Positions 53,901 through 64,000 are shown, numbered from the stretch's first letter. The stretch: 64,000 bases of DNA from Aedes albopictus (GCF_035046485.1 NC_085136.1:296399080-296463079), one strand, 5' to 3'. Notes: generated by a model from the sequence alone, not told the origin. Program-made: numbers and translations.

Positions 53901-56900
53901 ATTAAAAAAATAACCCAAATTTTCTAAAAATTTCTTCGTCATGAGGAATTTATGCCGGCCAAATTGCCTGAAACTTGATCATATTCAGCTTGGTTGGGAA
54001 GGATTTGATGCCAACTCTGAGTTCAACAGGTTTTAAAAAAAAACCCCATGACGAAGAGAACAAAACTGCCGAAAATACGCAAGTTCCCCTACTCTTCAAA
54101 AATTCTTTCAAGATTTCTGAGCATAATTCCTGGAATTTCTTCCATAGTTTCTTCCTGGCTTTCCGCAGGATTCTTTTGAACGAGATACCTGTTTGAGTAC
54201 GTCTCGATATTTCTTGCAAAGGTTTTCCGATATACTTCTAGAGATTCTCGCTGGGAGAAACTTTGAATAGTTTTGAATGGATCTTCAGGAGGATCCATTC
54301 AAAACTATTCAAAGTTTCTTCAAGAATGTCATTGGTTGAACCTCGCAGCCATCCGATTAGAGTCCGGGTGGATGAGGGTTCGATTCCCGCTCCGAGCGAT
54401 AACATTTTTCACGAGAATAGCTTCTTATCCGTAGCCACTCCGTGCTAAGTTTCGTTCAATCGGTATAGCCGTCGGCTGAAGCCAGTGTCCATGTCTTTTT
54501 TAGTAGGACAGCTATCCATAAACTATTGGATTTTTACCGAGAGTTTTCCGATATTCCACTTGTTTTCCTCGCGGAACTTTGTCCGCAGCTGCTTTCAGGA
54601 TTCCATGAGGTTTTCACAATTCCTCCTTGGATGTCCTTAATATTTCTTCTCGGGATTACTATAACCTAGAACTTTTTTCGAGTTGTCTCATTTTTTTTCA
54701 GGTCTTTCCTGAAGTACCTGTCGAGATTTCTTCAATAACACTTTGCGGAGTTTCTCGCAAGATTTTATTTGAGTTCCCTCGAATATTTCTCCATGAATTT
54801 CCTATAAGGTATTTCGTCAGTTATCTCAGGAGACGTTCTGAAGAAAACCCGTTGAAGAATCTCTGCAATTACTTTGGAAGAAATCCTTAAAGGAATATCC
54901 AGAATATCGGGACAATTTCTGGTAAAGATTCCGGGAAGAATTTTGGGAAATATATAATGCACAAAATATCTGTAAAAACTCTGCACTGCAAGAAATCCGG
55001 CACAGCTGCAAGAAACAGCCTAGCTCTGAAAGAATGCAAGAGAATAATTCAATGAGAAATATCAACAACAACTCGTGTGGAAAAAAATCTTAGGAGAAAA
55101 TCCAGGGTAAATTAAGAAAAACTCTGAGAGACATCTCATGACCAACATCGGAAGGAATCTTCTGAAAAAAGTTTCAGGAGATACTCCGAGAAAAGTCTCA
55201 GGTAAAACTTCAAAATAAACCTCGCGAAAACTTTTAACAAATTCCTGTAGGGACCAGGAAGAACATCTCGAAGAAAGCCCAAAGCAATGGTTTGAAGATA
55301 TCACAGGAAAAAATGAAAGAAATCTCTTGAGAAACTCTTGCAGTAAATTCGTGAAAACTGCTTCAGAAACCCTTAGAGGAACTTTTGTAAAAACCCCAGG
55401 AATAACTCCTTTAGCAACTCTGAAAGACATTTTGTGAAGATCTTCTGGAGAAGTCCCAAGAGGAACACCGGAAGGAATCGGGTAAAATGTCCGTGAGGAA
55501 TGCCGAAAGAAATTCCACGATTTATCCCGACAGATATTCTTATAGAGTATTCGGGATAAATTCTGGTAGAAATCCCACGAAGATTTCTTTGAGCATAATA
55601 CTGGATGAACACTGGGAAGATATAGCATCTCCGTGAAAAACTCCAGAAGAAATCGGTTGGAATTCAGGAATCCTGGCAGGAATCCGGAAGTATACCTTTC
55701 CGGAAAAAAATCAAAAAGGAATACCAAGAAAAATAGCGTCAAAAATGCGGAAGGAATTGTATAAGAAATCCTGCGGGACATTCCAGGAGATATTTTTAAA
55801 GAAGTTCCAGAAAGAAATTCTGACGGAATTTCTGGAAAAAATCCTTGTAGCGAAATTCCTATATGGATTTTTACTACCCGGTTCATTCGACCCTTTTTTA
55901 TCGGAGTAAAATGTCACCCTGAGTTAACCAAGACACTAGGACCACTCTCCTAGGATTCAATTTAATTGAACATGGAAGATGATAACTTTTGTGCCTGTCA
56001 GCCTCGACAACTGGTGTATGTTAAGGTGTACCAAGTATTCTTAAAAATCGATTGAATATATGCATAGACACGTTGAGAACCATTAAGATGTCACTCCTTG
56101 ATAATTTAGGACTTCAAAATATTTTAAGGGTGTATGTAAAAAAAACCATATCCTAGAAGTGAGTATTTTCTAGAACGTTTTGATAATATCTCATCAATGT
56201 TGAAGTTTTTATTAATACATTTAATTTTCTTAAAATATTACAGGAGTATTGGAAATAAATTGAATAAATGGACGAAGTCTTGAATGACGTTTACACCTTT
56301 TGGAATTATTCTGAAGTTCTGGATTAATATGAGCCTATATAATACTCCAATTTGTATTCTTGTTCTGAATGTCATTTTGCGTTATCTTGAATCAATGTAA
56401 ACATGTTTTGAGCAAAAATTTTGTTTTATTCACGATTTTCGTAATTTTGTTTTTTTTTTTATTTTCATAAATTTAGAACATTTATTTTTCGTGAAGTTTC
56501 CAGAATACATTTTTTCAGTTCAATTAATTTGTAAGTTGCCAGGGCCCGTGGCGTAGTGGCTAAACGTTCACATCATAAGTGGATGATCATGGGCTCGATC
56601 CCAGCCTCGACACTTACCATTTTTCGTCAGTTGCTCTTCCCCTGACACCCGATCCCCAATCGGACTGGAAAAGGAACAAGGGCCACACGTCAACATCTTC
56701 GTTCTCATAATTCTACCATGGACAGAGTAGAAAAGTGACAGCAGTGCAAATGTAACCAGTTCGATATAGTAGAATTAGAATAGAATACGTTTAGGCACTG
56801 CACAAAGTGAAGTGCAGCTGCAAATTGGAATTACTCACGCAGTGCCTTGGTGGACAAAAGTGCTGTAAAATTATGATAAGTGGTTGAATAATTAAAAAGT

Positions 56901-59900
56901 GGAACAAACCACATAAAAAAGTGTATGGTTATTTTTATAGAGTGCTAATGTGGTTTCAAATAATTCAAAAATTATCTCGACTCTAAGCAATAGAGCACAC
57001 ACTAAAATGTTTATAGTGAACCCACCTTTAGGTGGGATTGGGATTTGTTAAGAGTCAACTTTCTCAGCAATGAGAATATTGCATTCGAGAAATAAAGGGA
57101 ATACATATAAGTATATGAACGTTATGTTTCAAATAAGCCAAAAATAATTATAATTGAATTATAGATGACGAAGATATCACCAAATCACTTTTCCATGTTT
57201 TACAAAAATGACCCCAAACTTTTGGCTGATACATCATATTGAGGGTCGACCCCAAACTTTTGGTCGATGACATCAAGAGTTAATTTACTTAATAACTTTT
57301 TTCCTAGATTTTTTTTAGTCAAGTTTGGCAAAAAGCAGTTGAAAGCTAATAGAAAATAGGTTATATTTCCGCTCTCATCATAAAATTTCGTTGATCCAAT
57401 TTGCAGCGACACTGCCGTGAATTTATATTAACTTTTTAGAAAAATTGCCAAATCTAAATTGAGTTTAAATAAGGGCGAAAGTATTAAGAACGAGTTCTCT
57501 TCATCGAATCTCTCTTCTTCAAATTAAAGTGATAAGATGCAAGTATGGTTGCACTTTTTGGTCATAAAACGCTAGGTTGCGATGCATTCTAGCGTCTAAG
57601 CGTAAAAAAGTTCAATTGAAGTTGCATCTTGCCACTTTAATTTGCAAAAGAAGGAGCCAACGAAGAGAAATCGATCATCTTAGTTTCGCCCTTATTTAAA
57701 CTTAATCTAGAAATTTGGGTTAAGTTTACGTACAAATATTTTTGTAAAAGTTTCACATAAATCATGTTCAAAGTAACTTTGACTTATTATTTTTTGAATG
57801 AGACCTAGGGTTTTGAAATCGGACGCAAATTGGCGGAGTTATGGACCTAAAAAATACATGGTTTTTTAAGGGATAGACCCCAAAGTTTTGATCGGGAGTG
57901 TATATAAGGATCCACAATATACACAAATATAAAGAAGTGTCTTGTATGGACAAATTTGACCATTTATTAAAAAAGACATAGCGTTAGCGTAGTTACGGTG
58001 TACTTCGTAGATTAGATACTTACAACATTCATGTACCTTTTGCTAATCTTGTTCAGATTGCTTTTCGGAACAAGGCCGGGGAGTTAACTTTGCTCCAATC
58101 TTATGCAAGAATACCAAAAGCACAAATGTCATTATTCCCGGCCACGCCCATATTTACCGTAACTTGGGATAGGGGAAGGAAATGTTAATGTAGCACTTAT
58201 TTAAGAGGCCTCCGACTCAGTGACACTCCCATAAGTACTACGGAGTGGGTGGTTGGGAGATGTATTATGTAGGTCAAGGATTCGCCTGAAAAGCTGGCGA
58301 TGGACCTACGTCATTGGTTGTTTACTTGGTTGAAATTTAATTCAAAAAGTCTTTACTTTACTTAGTTGAAATTTAATCCAGAAAGCCGGCAATCAAAGAG
58401 ATTTTTTTCTATTTATCGCTTAAATAATTATGTTTCTGCTCAGTGAGAGGCCCAAGCAGAACCGATCCCTCCAGGGTCATCGGAAGATTACAATAAATGT
58501 TTGAAACGCGTGAAAAAAAGAAAAAAATTAGTTGGCAATCCGAGAAAAAAAAGCCTCAATTCTATTTATTGTATAAATAAGTATGCTTCGGTTTATTCAG
58601 GGTCATCGGAACTTTGCAATAATTGTTTAAAACGCGAGGAACTACAAACTCGCCAAGTATCGCGACTTTCGGAGTTGCACTATATCGATTTTCTATGGAA
58701 TGGCTGTATAATAACCTAAATGCCATGTCATTCATTGGCTCGGTAGCTGAGTTGGTAACGCACTTGTCTAACATACTGGTCGTGAGTTCAAATCTCACCA
58801 GAGCTATGGACTTTTTTTAATAATTTTACAAATAATATGTACAAATATACGTTGATTTAATTGAAAATCGAAATTGATCACACGTATTAAGGACCCATGT
58901 AGCCGATGCGGTATGTACACGAATGACCAATGACTATGCTAAGGGCGACATCCACGATTCCCGGTAGGCCTAGAAACTTTTCGTAAATGAAACTTTCTTG
59001 ACTTTGGCAGATCTTCATGCCTGCCATACAATATACAAACATCCCAAATAATAACCGTGAAAATGCTCATAGAACTAGAAGCAGAGTAGCAGGCTTTGCC
59101 AAAAATAAGTGTTGTATCCTGTCTCGCATCGCGTTATATCAAACAAGTAACAAAGTTATGGTATTTTAAAAATAACTTCCTACAATTTTTTTCAAGAAAT
59201 TTGTTACGCCTTAACCCTCGAGTGATCGCGCTGTTGTGTTTTGTACAACACGTAGAAAATTCTAACTTTTTGTATTCAGCATTAGTGTGGTGCTGGCGGT
59301 GACCAACCACGCGAGTACGGAAGGTTAAAAAAATAAACAAGAAACTTTATATTTCCATAGAATCCAATCGTTCCCGCATAAATAAATTCAGAACATTGCT
59401 GAAGGAATATTTTGAAGGCGTCGAAGGTCTCAATAAATTATCTTTTTGTAGAAAACCATCCAGGGATTCTTTCAATTATTTTTTCAAAGATTCTTAGTTG
59501 CCAGGATTTCTTCCATGATTGTGCTCAATACTTTTTCTAGGAATTATGTCAATTTTTTTTACAGATTCATGGAGAGATTTCTTTTCAGAAATCACTTTAC
59601 GGATTACTCCAGAAATTTTCCCAGAAATTATTCCTGAAACTTCTCCGAACTTCCGTATTGCAAAGCGTCTAGGTTTGCTTCCAAGGATTCCTAGAATTCT
59701 TTCAAGTTTACTACCAAGATCTCTCCAAGAATCTTCACAATGATTTTTTAATCAATTTCTTAAAAAAACATAAACGAATTTCCGGAGAGATCGGTTGAAG
59801 ATTTTTTATAATCCAAAAAAATTGAGAAATCCTTGACAGCATTCATAGAAAGTGTTCCAGGAGAAATGTATGGCAATGTTTTTGGATTGTCTCCAAAAGA

Positions 59901-62292
59901 GTTTCTGGCAAAATCTGTGACAGAATTCTTTTGAGAAATTTGTTCCTGAAGAAATTCTTGAGAAATCTAAGAGAGAGAAACCCCGGAGAAGTCAATGGAC
60001 CCTTTTTTATTTTGCGAAGGTCTTTGAAAGCATAGCATCTCTCAAAGTATTCCTGAAGAGGTTTTCCGAATCATTGAACAACTCATTCAAATACTTCCCA
60101 TAGAAATCATTAGAAGAGCTTCTACAGAATTAATTGGAATCAATTATGAAAAATTCTTAGAATGTTTTCCATTTATATTTTGGGATTTTTTTTTGGAAAA
60201 AATCGAGATTTACCTTGAAGATTCTTTCCAATGAAAAATTTCATATACCGTCAAATGGGGTAACTTGCAACACTTTTCGACTTTGAAGCAATATCATTGA
60301 AAATCTAAACATTTGAAACATCCTGTGAAGCATCGTGTACGCTAATTACCCCGAGTAGAATACTATGCTGCACTTGGTTTACCAAAATACGTTGCCACCT
60401 AATCAGGAGGTGCGAAATACATGATTGTTGCAAGTTGCCCCATCTGTGGGGTAACTTGCAACATAGGATATAAAGCGAAGTTAGCTATCATTAAACAGCA
60501 CTAACATTCTAGTATTTAGTTGTATTGTAAATTTTTGATGTTATGCATGAAACATACCATGAAAAGATGTACACTAATCAATTGACATTAATTTTTTATG
60601 AAAGGATTGATAGTTATAGCAAGCGAGTGTATATCTTTTAGCAACAGGTCTCACGTCCCTCAAACACAAAATATATATGATTCTCGTGACTGAGCACTCA
60701 TTACAAAATGACAACAATGATTATTGTCATTTCTTGAAAATGTAGAGTGAGTTATCTTCAAGTAGCCTTCAGTTTGAAGTGGTGTTTGGCAATTTCAGCT
60801 AAATTAACATGATTGAAACACACCTATTCTACTTTGTAAATGTCAAACTCGCTAATTTGGGTATTAAACTGAAATAATTTACTCCATCTAGGTTCAGAAT
60901 TGATGTTGGTGATTGCTTTACAGAGTTCATAAACAAAAAATGAATTTTTAACATGATGAAACATGAATGAAACTTCAAAATGTGGTATTTCCTCACAATG
61001 CAATGTGACCTTCAAACGTGCAAAAAAAAAAATGTAAAAAAATGAACTGTCATTTAAAAATTAACGCGTTACGTAATCAATAAATGATCCATTTCGGTTA
61101 TTTCTGTCAAATATATCGTGAAATAAAGATAAATAATAGAAGGTTTCGTCAAATTCAACTGTTGCAAGTTACCCCATAGTGGTTGTCGAATATAATAATG
61201 ATTTTTTGCATTACTTAGTCGATAAGTTTCTCAAACTTTTATCGTTTAGATAAGCTTACTATTAGGTACCCTAACTGCAAGCAAGGTCATCAGACTTATC
61301 GCACTTACCATAAGGGAGAGGTCAAGCACGATTTTCATACTTGTTTTCATGGCATAAAATGAGCAATCCGTTTTAACAGTGTAGCTAAACCATAAACAAA
61401 GAAACAAAGCCAATTTTTATACTAAATCGATCTTTGATACACATAATCACTATAACCGAAATAGTAGGGCATCCTAGATTTCATTATTATTAGAAAATGC
61501 TTCACATTTAGTGTATGTCATCGTGTTGCAAGTTACACCGCTGTTGCAAGTAACCCCGTTTGACGGTACAATATGAATTAAAAATCCTTCAATGGTTATT
61601 TCTGTTAAAGCCCAAACAGGAAATTCTAAAGAAATTCTTAGCTAATAGTTCTGAATGCCGCCAAGAAATTTTTCAGATTTTTTTTAGTTTATGCCGTTAT
61701 GCTCCATCGGTGCAGTGTGGAACACTCCCAAACAAACGATACATAAGCAGTACACAAATAGAATTGGCCTTTCACAACTTTTCCAATTACAACGGCAAAT
61801 CACAATTCCAATTGAAAATTAAACACCTCTTTTCCTCAATTACCCATTCCTGTATCACGTACCTGCCATTTCGCCTAGCATATCATCCTGGACATTTCGC
61901 ACCATCGATCCGATCGCATTCTGGAAGTTACTTTTACGCGCCAACTCGCCGAAGTTAATTTTCATCTCGTGGCTGCTCAGATACCGAGCGATGCGCCCCA
62001 ACACACTCGAATCCTCCTTATCGGTGTACGACCGAGCGCCCTCGGGCTCGTTGCTGTCCACCGGTGCCTCAACAATATCCACACCCGGGAACAGTTGCAG
62101 CGACTTTTCACTGGACAACCGCTTCAACCCACTTTGCACCATCTTGGACCCGAAACAGGAAACGGAACTTTTCGCACCGGCACATTCTTTGAACACATCC
62201 AGCGATTTCACCGGGAGAGCTGCCCCGATCAGCAAGAACACCAACGCCACCAACAGCGAAGACGACGACGATTGCACACTGGAACGCTGCAT
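50918..62292 (-). CDS. Osiris family (DUF1676) protein, two exons
   Basis: Exons 62292-61863 and 51276-50918 join in phase 1 (donor GCAG|GTACGT, acceptor ATCCACAG|AAGCCC) to give 262 residues. Residues 1-30 are a signal peptide (LLVALVFLLIGAALPVKS). Cys37 and Cys46 form the two-Cys region, followed by SLQLFPGVDIVEAP. Exon 2 starts EARKKDKGGLG and carries the long hydrophobic stretch (about 153-200, rich in Met, Ala and Leu, with MKALG and IGLKKL). The tail has an Arg run and SLAPYRGW, a weak match to the family's AQxLAY motif. Osiris proteins are insect-specific secretory/endosomal proteins expressed in cuticle-forming cells. The ATG at 62292 is chosen because the signal peptide follows it; the longer frame to 62736 is upstream UTR and promoter. 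Which Osiris member this is cannot be told. Confidence 0.85.
51344..51605 (+). mobile_element. tRNA-derived SINE, family beta, copy 3
   Basis: Head GGCCCATATAGCCACAGCTG, B box GGGTTCGATTTCCGGTC and tail AGAACACTAAACTGAGAAGC, diverged from copies 1 and 2 (AGCCACAGCTGTGAAGG in place of AGCCGAGGCGGTAAAC). It is antisense to the Osiris-type gene. No clear target duplication. Confidence 0.75.
51825..51885 (-). repeat. LINE 3' tail fragment
   Basis: The minus strand reads ACTAACCAGCCATGGGCTAA, then TCTCTATAATAAAGCTAAAT and CAATCAAATCAA. It matches the tail of the I-type LINE at 46015-45950, a severely 5'-truncated insertion. Confidence 0.6.
51950..52307. mobile_element. TTAA-flanked palindromic MITE K
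   Basis: The ends GGCGAAACTGGAAGCATTT and inverted GGCGAAACTGGAAACATTT are flanked by TTAA (51946-51949 and 52308-52311). The arms mirror each other for about 150 bp (TAACGAAGCAATATTTTC, CATGTAGAGTATGGATCAAG) around an AT-rich centre. A piggyBac-type MITE in the Osiris-type intron. Confidence 0.8.
52312..53730. other. Intronic DNA; one unexplained frame
   Basis: AT-rich. A plus-strand frame at 52761-53018 (85 codons) contains CCLTEHPTENNH and CAICKTMYTN and has several Cys/His. It could be a decayed fragment of a transposase or zinc-finger protein, but I do not recognise it. Nothing else is seen. Confidence 0.35.
53735..53825 (-). mobile_element. SINE family delta fragment
   Basis: The minus strand has CGGACCTGGGAGCGAATCCCA, then GAAAGGGAAGCAAAGCTGAA and GGTCTCGAGATAAAAAC. 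It is a degenerate B-box-to-tail fragment of the family at 35912. Confidence 0.5.
53931..54077. mobile_element. Short MITE, family M, copy 2 (truncated)
   Basis: It is the reverse complement of 26866-27030: CAGCTTGGTTGGGAAGGATT, AAAACCCCATGACGAAGAGA and CAAAACTGCCGAAAATA. The far end is shortened to TTCGTCATGAGG. Intronic. Confidence 0.65.
54257..54318. repeat. Perfect 27-bp hairpin
   Basis: GAAACTTTGAATAGTTTTGA (first 20 of 27) is exactly mirrored at 54292-54318 around an 8-nt loop TTCAGGAG. It lies in a degenerate repeat, so it is probably an inverted local duplication. Confidence 0.85.
54330..54515 (+). mobile_element. tRNA-derived SINE-like sequence, family epsilon
   Basis: TTGAACCTCGCAGCCATCCG then AGGGTTCGATTCCCGCTCC (B box) and CGTTCAATCGGTATAGCCGT. 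It is a single copy in this window, so its extent and family are uncertain. Confidence 0.45.
54520..56540. repeat. Degenerate CCAGGAATT/GAAATTCC repeat, then AT-rich DNA
   Basis: From 54540 to about 55870 short phrases such as AGGAAGAATCCTGG-like GGAAATTCC units recur. The 274-codon minus frame 55886-55062 and smaller frames are Phe/Ser/Arg-rich by-products of it. 55900-56540 is AT-rich without features. Confidence 0.55.
56543..56905 (+). mobile_element. tRNA-derived SINE, family alpha, copy 2
   Basis: Head GGCCCGTGGCGTAGTGGCTA, B box GGGCTCGATCCCAGCC, body CGATCCCCAATCGGACTGGA and CAGTTCGATATAGTAGAATT. It matches 20106-20555 but lacks ~70 bp of the body. Intronic, antisense to the Osiris-type gene. 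Confidence 0.75.
56906..57439. other. Intronic AT-rich DNA
   Basis: It contains GACCCCAAACTTTTGGTCG near 57248, a partly palindromic phrase repeated with changes at ~57208 and ~57888, perhaps ends of a decayed mariner-like element. No gene. Confidence 0.4.
57440..57718. mobile_element. Palindromic MITE O
   Basis: Arms share TTTAAATAAGGGCGAAA and its mirror TTTCGCCCTTATTTAAA, and further in AAATTAAAGTG(A/G)(T/C)AAGATGCAA and mirror. About 280 bp in total. The target duplication is unclear. Confidence 0.65.
57719..58736. other. Intronic DNA with a ~40-bp direct repeat
   Basis: GGGTCATCGGAAGATTACAA (from ~58474) and GGGTCATCGGAACTTTGCAA (from ~58600) begin two related segments that both continue to AAACGCG. 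The second runs up to the tRNA-like sequence. No gene. Confidence 0.45.
58737..58806 (+). tRNA. tRNA-like sequence (AAC anticodon position, probably pseudogene)
   Basis: A 70-nt sequence with B box GAGTTCAAATCTC forming a good T stem (GTGAG/CTCAC). Acceptor pairing is GGCTCGG with CAGAGCT (one mismatch). The anticodon loop CTAACAT gives AAC, as in Val tRNA. The D stem (GCTG/ACGC) is poor and the anticodon stem has a T-T mismatch. A T7 run (58812-58818) follows, suiting RNA polymerase III termination. It could be a SINE head or a decayed tRNA. Confidence 0.4.
58893..59102 (+). mobile_element. SINE family beta, copy 4 (degenerate)
   Basis: CCCATGTAGCCGATGCGGTA then ACGATTCCCGGTAGGCCTAG and TTTTCGTAAATGAAACTTTC. 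Many substitutions and deletions relative to copies 1 and 2. Intronic. Confidence 0.65.
59215..59324. mobile_element. TTAA-flanked mini-MITE (family 1), copy 3
   Basis: The left end CCCTCGAGTGATCGCG is flanked by TTAA (59211-59214); the right end CACGCGAGTACGGAAGG is followed by TTAA (59325-59328). 110 bp, with a more diverged middle. Intronic. Confidence 0.65.
59329..60245. repeat. Degenerate GGAATTTC/CCAGAAATT repeat
   Basis: Short phrases (CCAGGATTTCTTCC, CCAGAAATTATTCC, TCCAGGAGAAATG) recur without fixed period. Frame 59519-59743 is a by-product. No gene. Confidence 0.5.
60248..61566. mobile_element. TA-flanked MITE-like element A, copy 2 (uninterrupted)
   Basis: CCGTCAAATGGGGTAACTTG at the left and TTGCAAGTAACCCCGTTTGA... 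at the right are inverted, flanked by TA (60246-60247 and 61567-61568). Length 1,319 bp. It repeats internally the phrase GGGGTAACTTGCAAC (60247 and 60460 regions). It is collinear with 132-178, 11863-12204 and 14419-15302, and so provides the empty site for elements B and C. No transposase. Intronic. Confidence 0.85.
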
Positions 62293-62420
62293 TTTGGTGG
62301 ATTCTCGGTTCTTCGAGCTCTTTCTCTCCGTTTTTAACAACTGTAAACAGCGCGTTTTGATGATGATGATGATGGTACGGGGGGAAACACCGGGTCCGGA
62401 ACTGTTTCTTGTTCGAGCAC

Positions 62421-62458
62421 AACTGACGCAGATGGTGATCAGGTGCGAACAATTTATA
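62421..62458 (-). promoter_or_regulatory. TATA box and initiator of the Osiris-type gene
   Basis: On the minus strand TGTATAAAT (TATAAA from 62458) is followed by GCGTCAGTTGTG, matching the initiator TCAKTY with +1 at about 62424. The spacing is 34 bp. The predicted 5' leader to the ATG at 62292 is about 130 nt. Confidence 0.5.
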
Positions 62459-62499
62459 CAGATAGGGCATAATTTTCGCACATCGATCAACAATTTCCC

Positions 62500-62990
62500 C
62501 ACATGAGCGAACACAACCAACAATCGCGCCCCATACGGGGTCCGTCCATCCGACGGACCGATCCACTGACCGGCGGGGCAGGGTCCCGCCCGGGCCAGAA
62601 AGAAAAATTTGGCACTCTGCAGCAAATTAGAAAACACTTGGTTACATGAGTCGCGCAATTGGGCGATTTTGGGTGTGGCAGCGGTTCTCCATTTGTGGGA
62701 TTGAGGGGTGCTGGGAGGATGTACTAATGGGTCCAATCCGAACTTGTATGATACTTCGTACGAATTTCACCGATTTGTGTGATTGAGCTTGATCGAAAGT
62801 TAAGTGCAATGGACAAATCTGATCCCAACGGGTAGATGTAGGGCCTATATTTCGGTTTAGTGTTCTATGATCACTTCTTACTGATTTTATCTGGTCTAGT
62901 CACACGAAACAACACAAGAAAATCTATGCCAAATTTTGAGGACTCCTCCAAGAGTTCGAACAAGAATTATTACATGAATCCAATAAAAAA
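62500..62990. other. Upstream region of the Osiris-type gene
   Basis: GC-richer than its surroundings (for example CACTGACCGGCGGGGCAGGG near 62565) and apparently free of repeats to about 62850, as expected for a conserved promoter-proximal region. No separate gene. Confidence 0.4.
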
Positions 62991-64000
62991 ATCTTTAATT
63001 ATTCATCAAGAACTCCTCCAGTCCATCTTTCAGAGATTCCTTCATAAATCCTTTGAAAGATATTATCAACAATTGTTCCAACCCCAAGCATTATTTTCAA
63101 TGACGTTTTCTTATAGATGTTTAAAGAAGTTTTTCCAAAAAAAAAAAAATATCCAGACATTCCACCAAGAATCCCCAGAAGATTTTTTTTTTCAAAAATG
63201 ACTGCAGAAGCTCCTTCATTTTCAGAAATGTTTTTACACATTTCCGCACTTAAATTCCCACTGGAATTCCACCCAAAAAAAAAAAACGTTCGAGCACTTG
63301 TTTTTCAAAGCAGTTTCCAGAAGTTTGTAGGAACTCCTGCACGAGTTTTTCGAGAAAATATCCATGAACCTCGGGGAGTTCTTTCAAAGCTTCCTATAGA
63401 AAGTTTACTTTTGAGAAAGTTCTTGTTAAGATTTTTCCAGAAATTTCCCCACAAATGCTCTAGGAATTCCTTCTATGTTTCATACTGAAAATTCTCCAGG
63501 ATTTCTACCAAGGATGCCCAATATTCAGGTATACTTCCAAAGATTCTTCATAGAACTATTGGGTGTTATTAAGGAATTTCTGAAGAAATTGATGAAACAA
63601 TTGTTTGAGAAGTCTTTTAACCGTTCAGGACGCGCGCCGTCATCACAATTACTACACTACCCTACCATAAAACCTTACTCGTCGTATACAGCGCGAGCGC
63701 GATGCTGTTTTAGGATCACGCTCGCCTTTACTGAATGGTAAAATTAATCGCGGAGAAGTCTGAAAAAATCGTGAAGAGTTTCTTGAAAGTGCTCGAGAAG
63801 GATTGCTTGGAAGTATTTTCGGGAAATCCTCGAAAGAATTCCTGGTGAAATCTTTGCAAGTATTGATTTGGGAATCATTAGAAGATCTTCGTCATAAGTC
63901 CTTGACAAAACTTTTGATTAAAATATCGGAAGATTTTCTAGAGGAATCTTTAATGCAGAAACCTAGGCACCGATATTCGGAAAAATATTCTGAAAGAATA
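62990..64000. repeat. Degenerate TCCAGAAATTTCC repeats with A-runs
   Basis: Short phrases such as CCACCAAGAATCCCC, TTTCCAGAAGTTTG and CTCCAGGATTTCTACC recur. Frames at 62860-63488 and 63475-63741 are Phe/Ser/Lys-rich by-products. A possible TTAA-bordered mini-element lies at 63621-63737. Confidence 0.5.
63621..63737. mobile_element. Possible TTAA mini-element (family 2)
   Basis: CCGTTCAGGACGCGCGCCGT follows TTAA (63617-63620). The right end ACGCTCGCCTTTACTGAATGG is a rough mirror, but the expected right TTAA reads TAAA. GC-rich relative to its surroundings. Confidence 0.3.

Larger units (their letters stand above)
51277..61862 (-). other. 10.6 kb intron of the Osiris-type gene
   Basis: The borders are GT at 61862-61861 and AG at 51278-51277. 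It contains SINEs (51344, 56543, 58893), MITEs (51950, 53931, 57440, 59215), element A copy 2 (60248), degenerate GGAATTTC-type repeats and a tRNA-like sequence. A SINE ends up only ~68 bp from the 3' splice site. Confidence 0.8.

Noticed and set aside
55062..55886. 274-codon minus-strand open frame
   Set aside because: It runs through degenerate GGAATTTCC-type repeats; composition is Phe/Ser/Arg-rich with no domain, and similar frames occur wherever this repeat is found.
57200..57905. A mariner-like element bounded by GACCCCAAACTTTTGG phrases
   Set aside because: The phrases are in the same orientation rather than inverted, and no TA-flanked ends could be fixed.
62293..62736. Longer N-terminus for the Osiris-type protein
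   Set aside because: It would place ~148 residues before the signal peptide and run through the TATA and initiator region; the ATG at 62292 directly precedes the signal sequence.

Overview
The window looks like transposon-rich, AT-rich intergenic and intronic DNA from an insect, most likely a culicine mosquito such as Aedes. That placement is inference, from tRNA-derived SINEs, RTE-, R1- and I-type non-LTR fragments, abundant TA- and TTAA-flanked foldback MITEs, and one host gene of the insect-specific Osiris family. There is no sign of bacterial or viral gene organisation.

The only host gene I can assemble is a two-exon Osiris-type (DUF1676) gene on the minus strand. Exon 1 is 62292-61863 and exon 2 is 51276-50918, with clean GT/AG borders, a TATA/initiator upstream and a poly(A) signal downstream. 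It encodes 262 residues, and its single 10.6 kb intron is packed with repeats. A second, weaker candidate is a TATA-driven first exon encoding a signal peptide at about 49016-49216 on the plus strand.

Layout. 132-15302: a Russian doll. A TA-flanked element (A) is split by an 11.7 kb foldback element (B, CACAGTG ends, 5-bp duplication CATTG). B is itself split by a 6.2 kb piggyBac-type element (P, TTAA flanks) holding a broken transposase between inverted arrays of a 151-bp repeat. A is also split by a 2.2 kb palindromic TA-flanked element (C). An almost intact relative of A sits at 60248-61566 and serves as the unbroken reference. 15420-18925: a hAT-type MITE, a ~155-bp tandem repeat and a GCGTTACGG-type repeat. 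18938-20063: a TTAA-flanked palindrome (E) split by a TA-flanked foldback (D). 20106-28150: SINE, an RTE-type LINE relic, a second copy of the GCGTTACGG repeat, an apparently unique stretch with a hairpin, and a second LINE relic containing two nested MITEs. 28732-31580: a tandem duplication whose second copy is split by a Transib-like element (H) with RSS-like ends. 32-38 kb: degenerate short-unit repeats and SINEs. 38.6-48.4 kb: three LINE relics (one unassigned on plus, R1-type and I-type on minus). 48.5-50.9 kb: a MITE with a 36-G tract and mostly unassigned DNA. 50.9-62.3 kb: the Osiris gene and its intron. 62.5-64 kb: degenerate repeats.

Nothing here forms an operon or a metabolic pathway. 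The interest lies in transposon stratigraphy: target-site duplications and internal reference copies let the order of many insertions be read directly. The best single candidate for something notable is element H, whose two ends resemble a 12-spacer and a 23-spacer V(D)J recombination signal.
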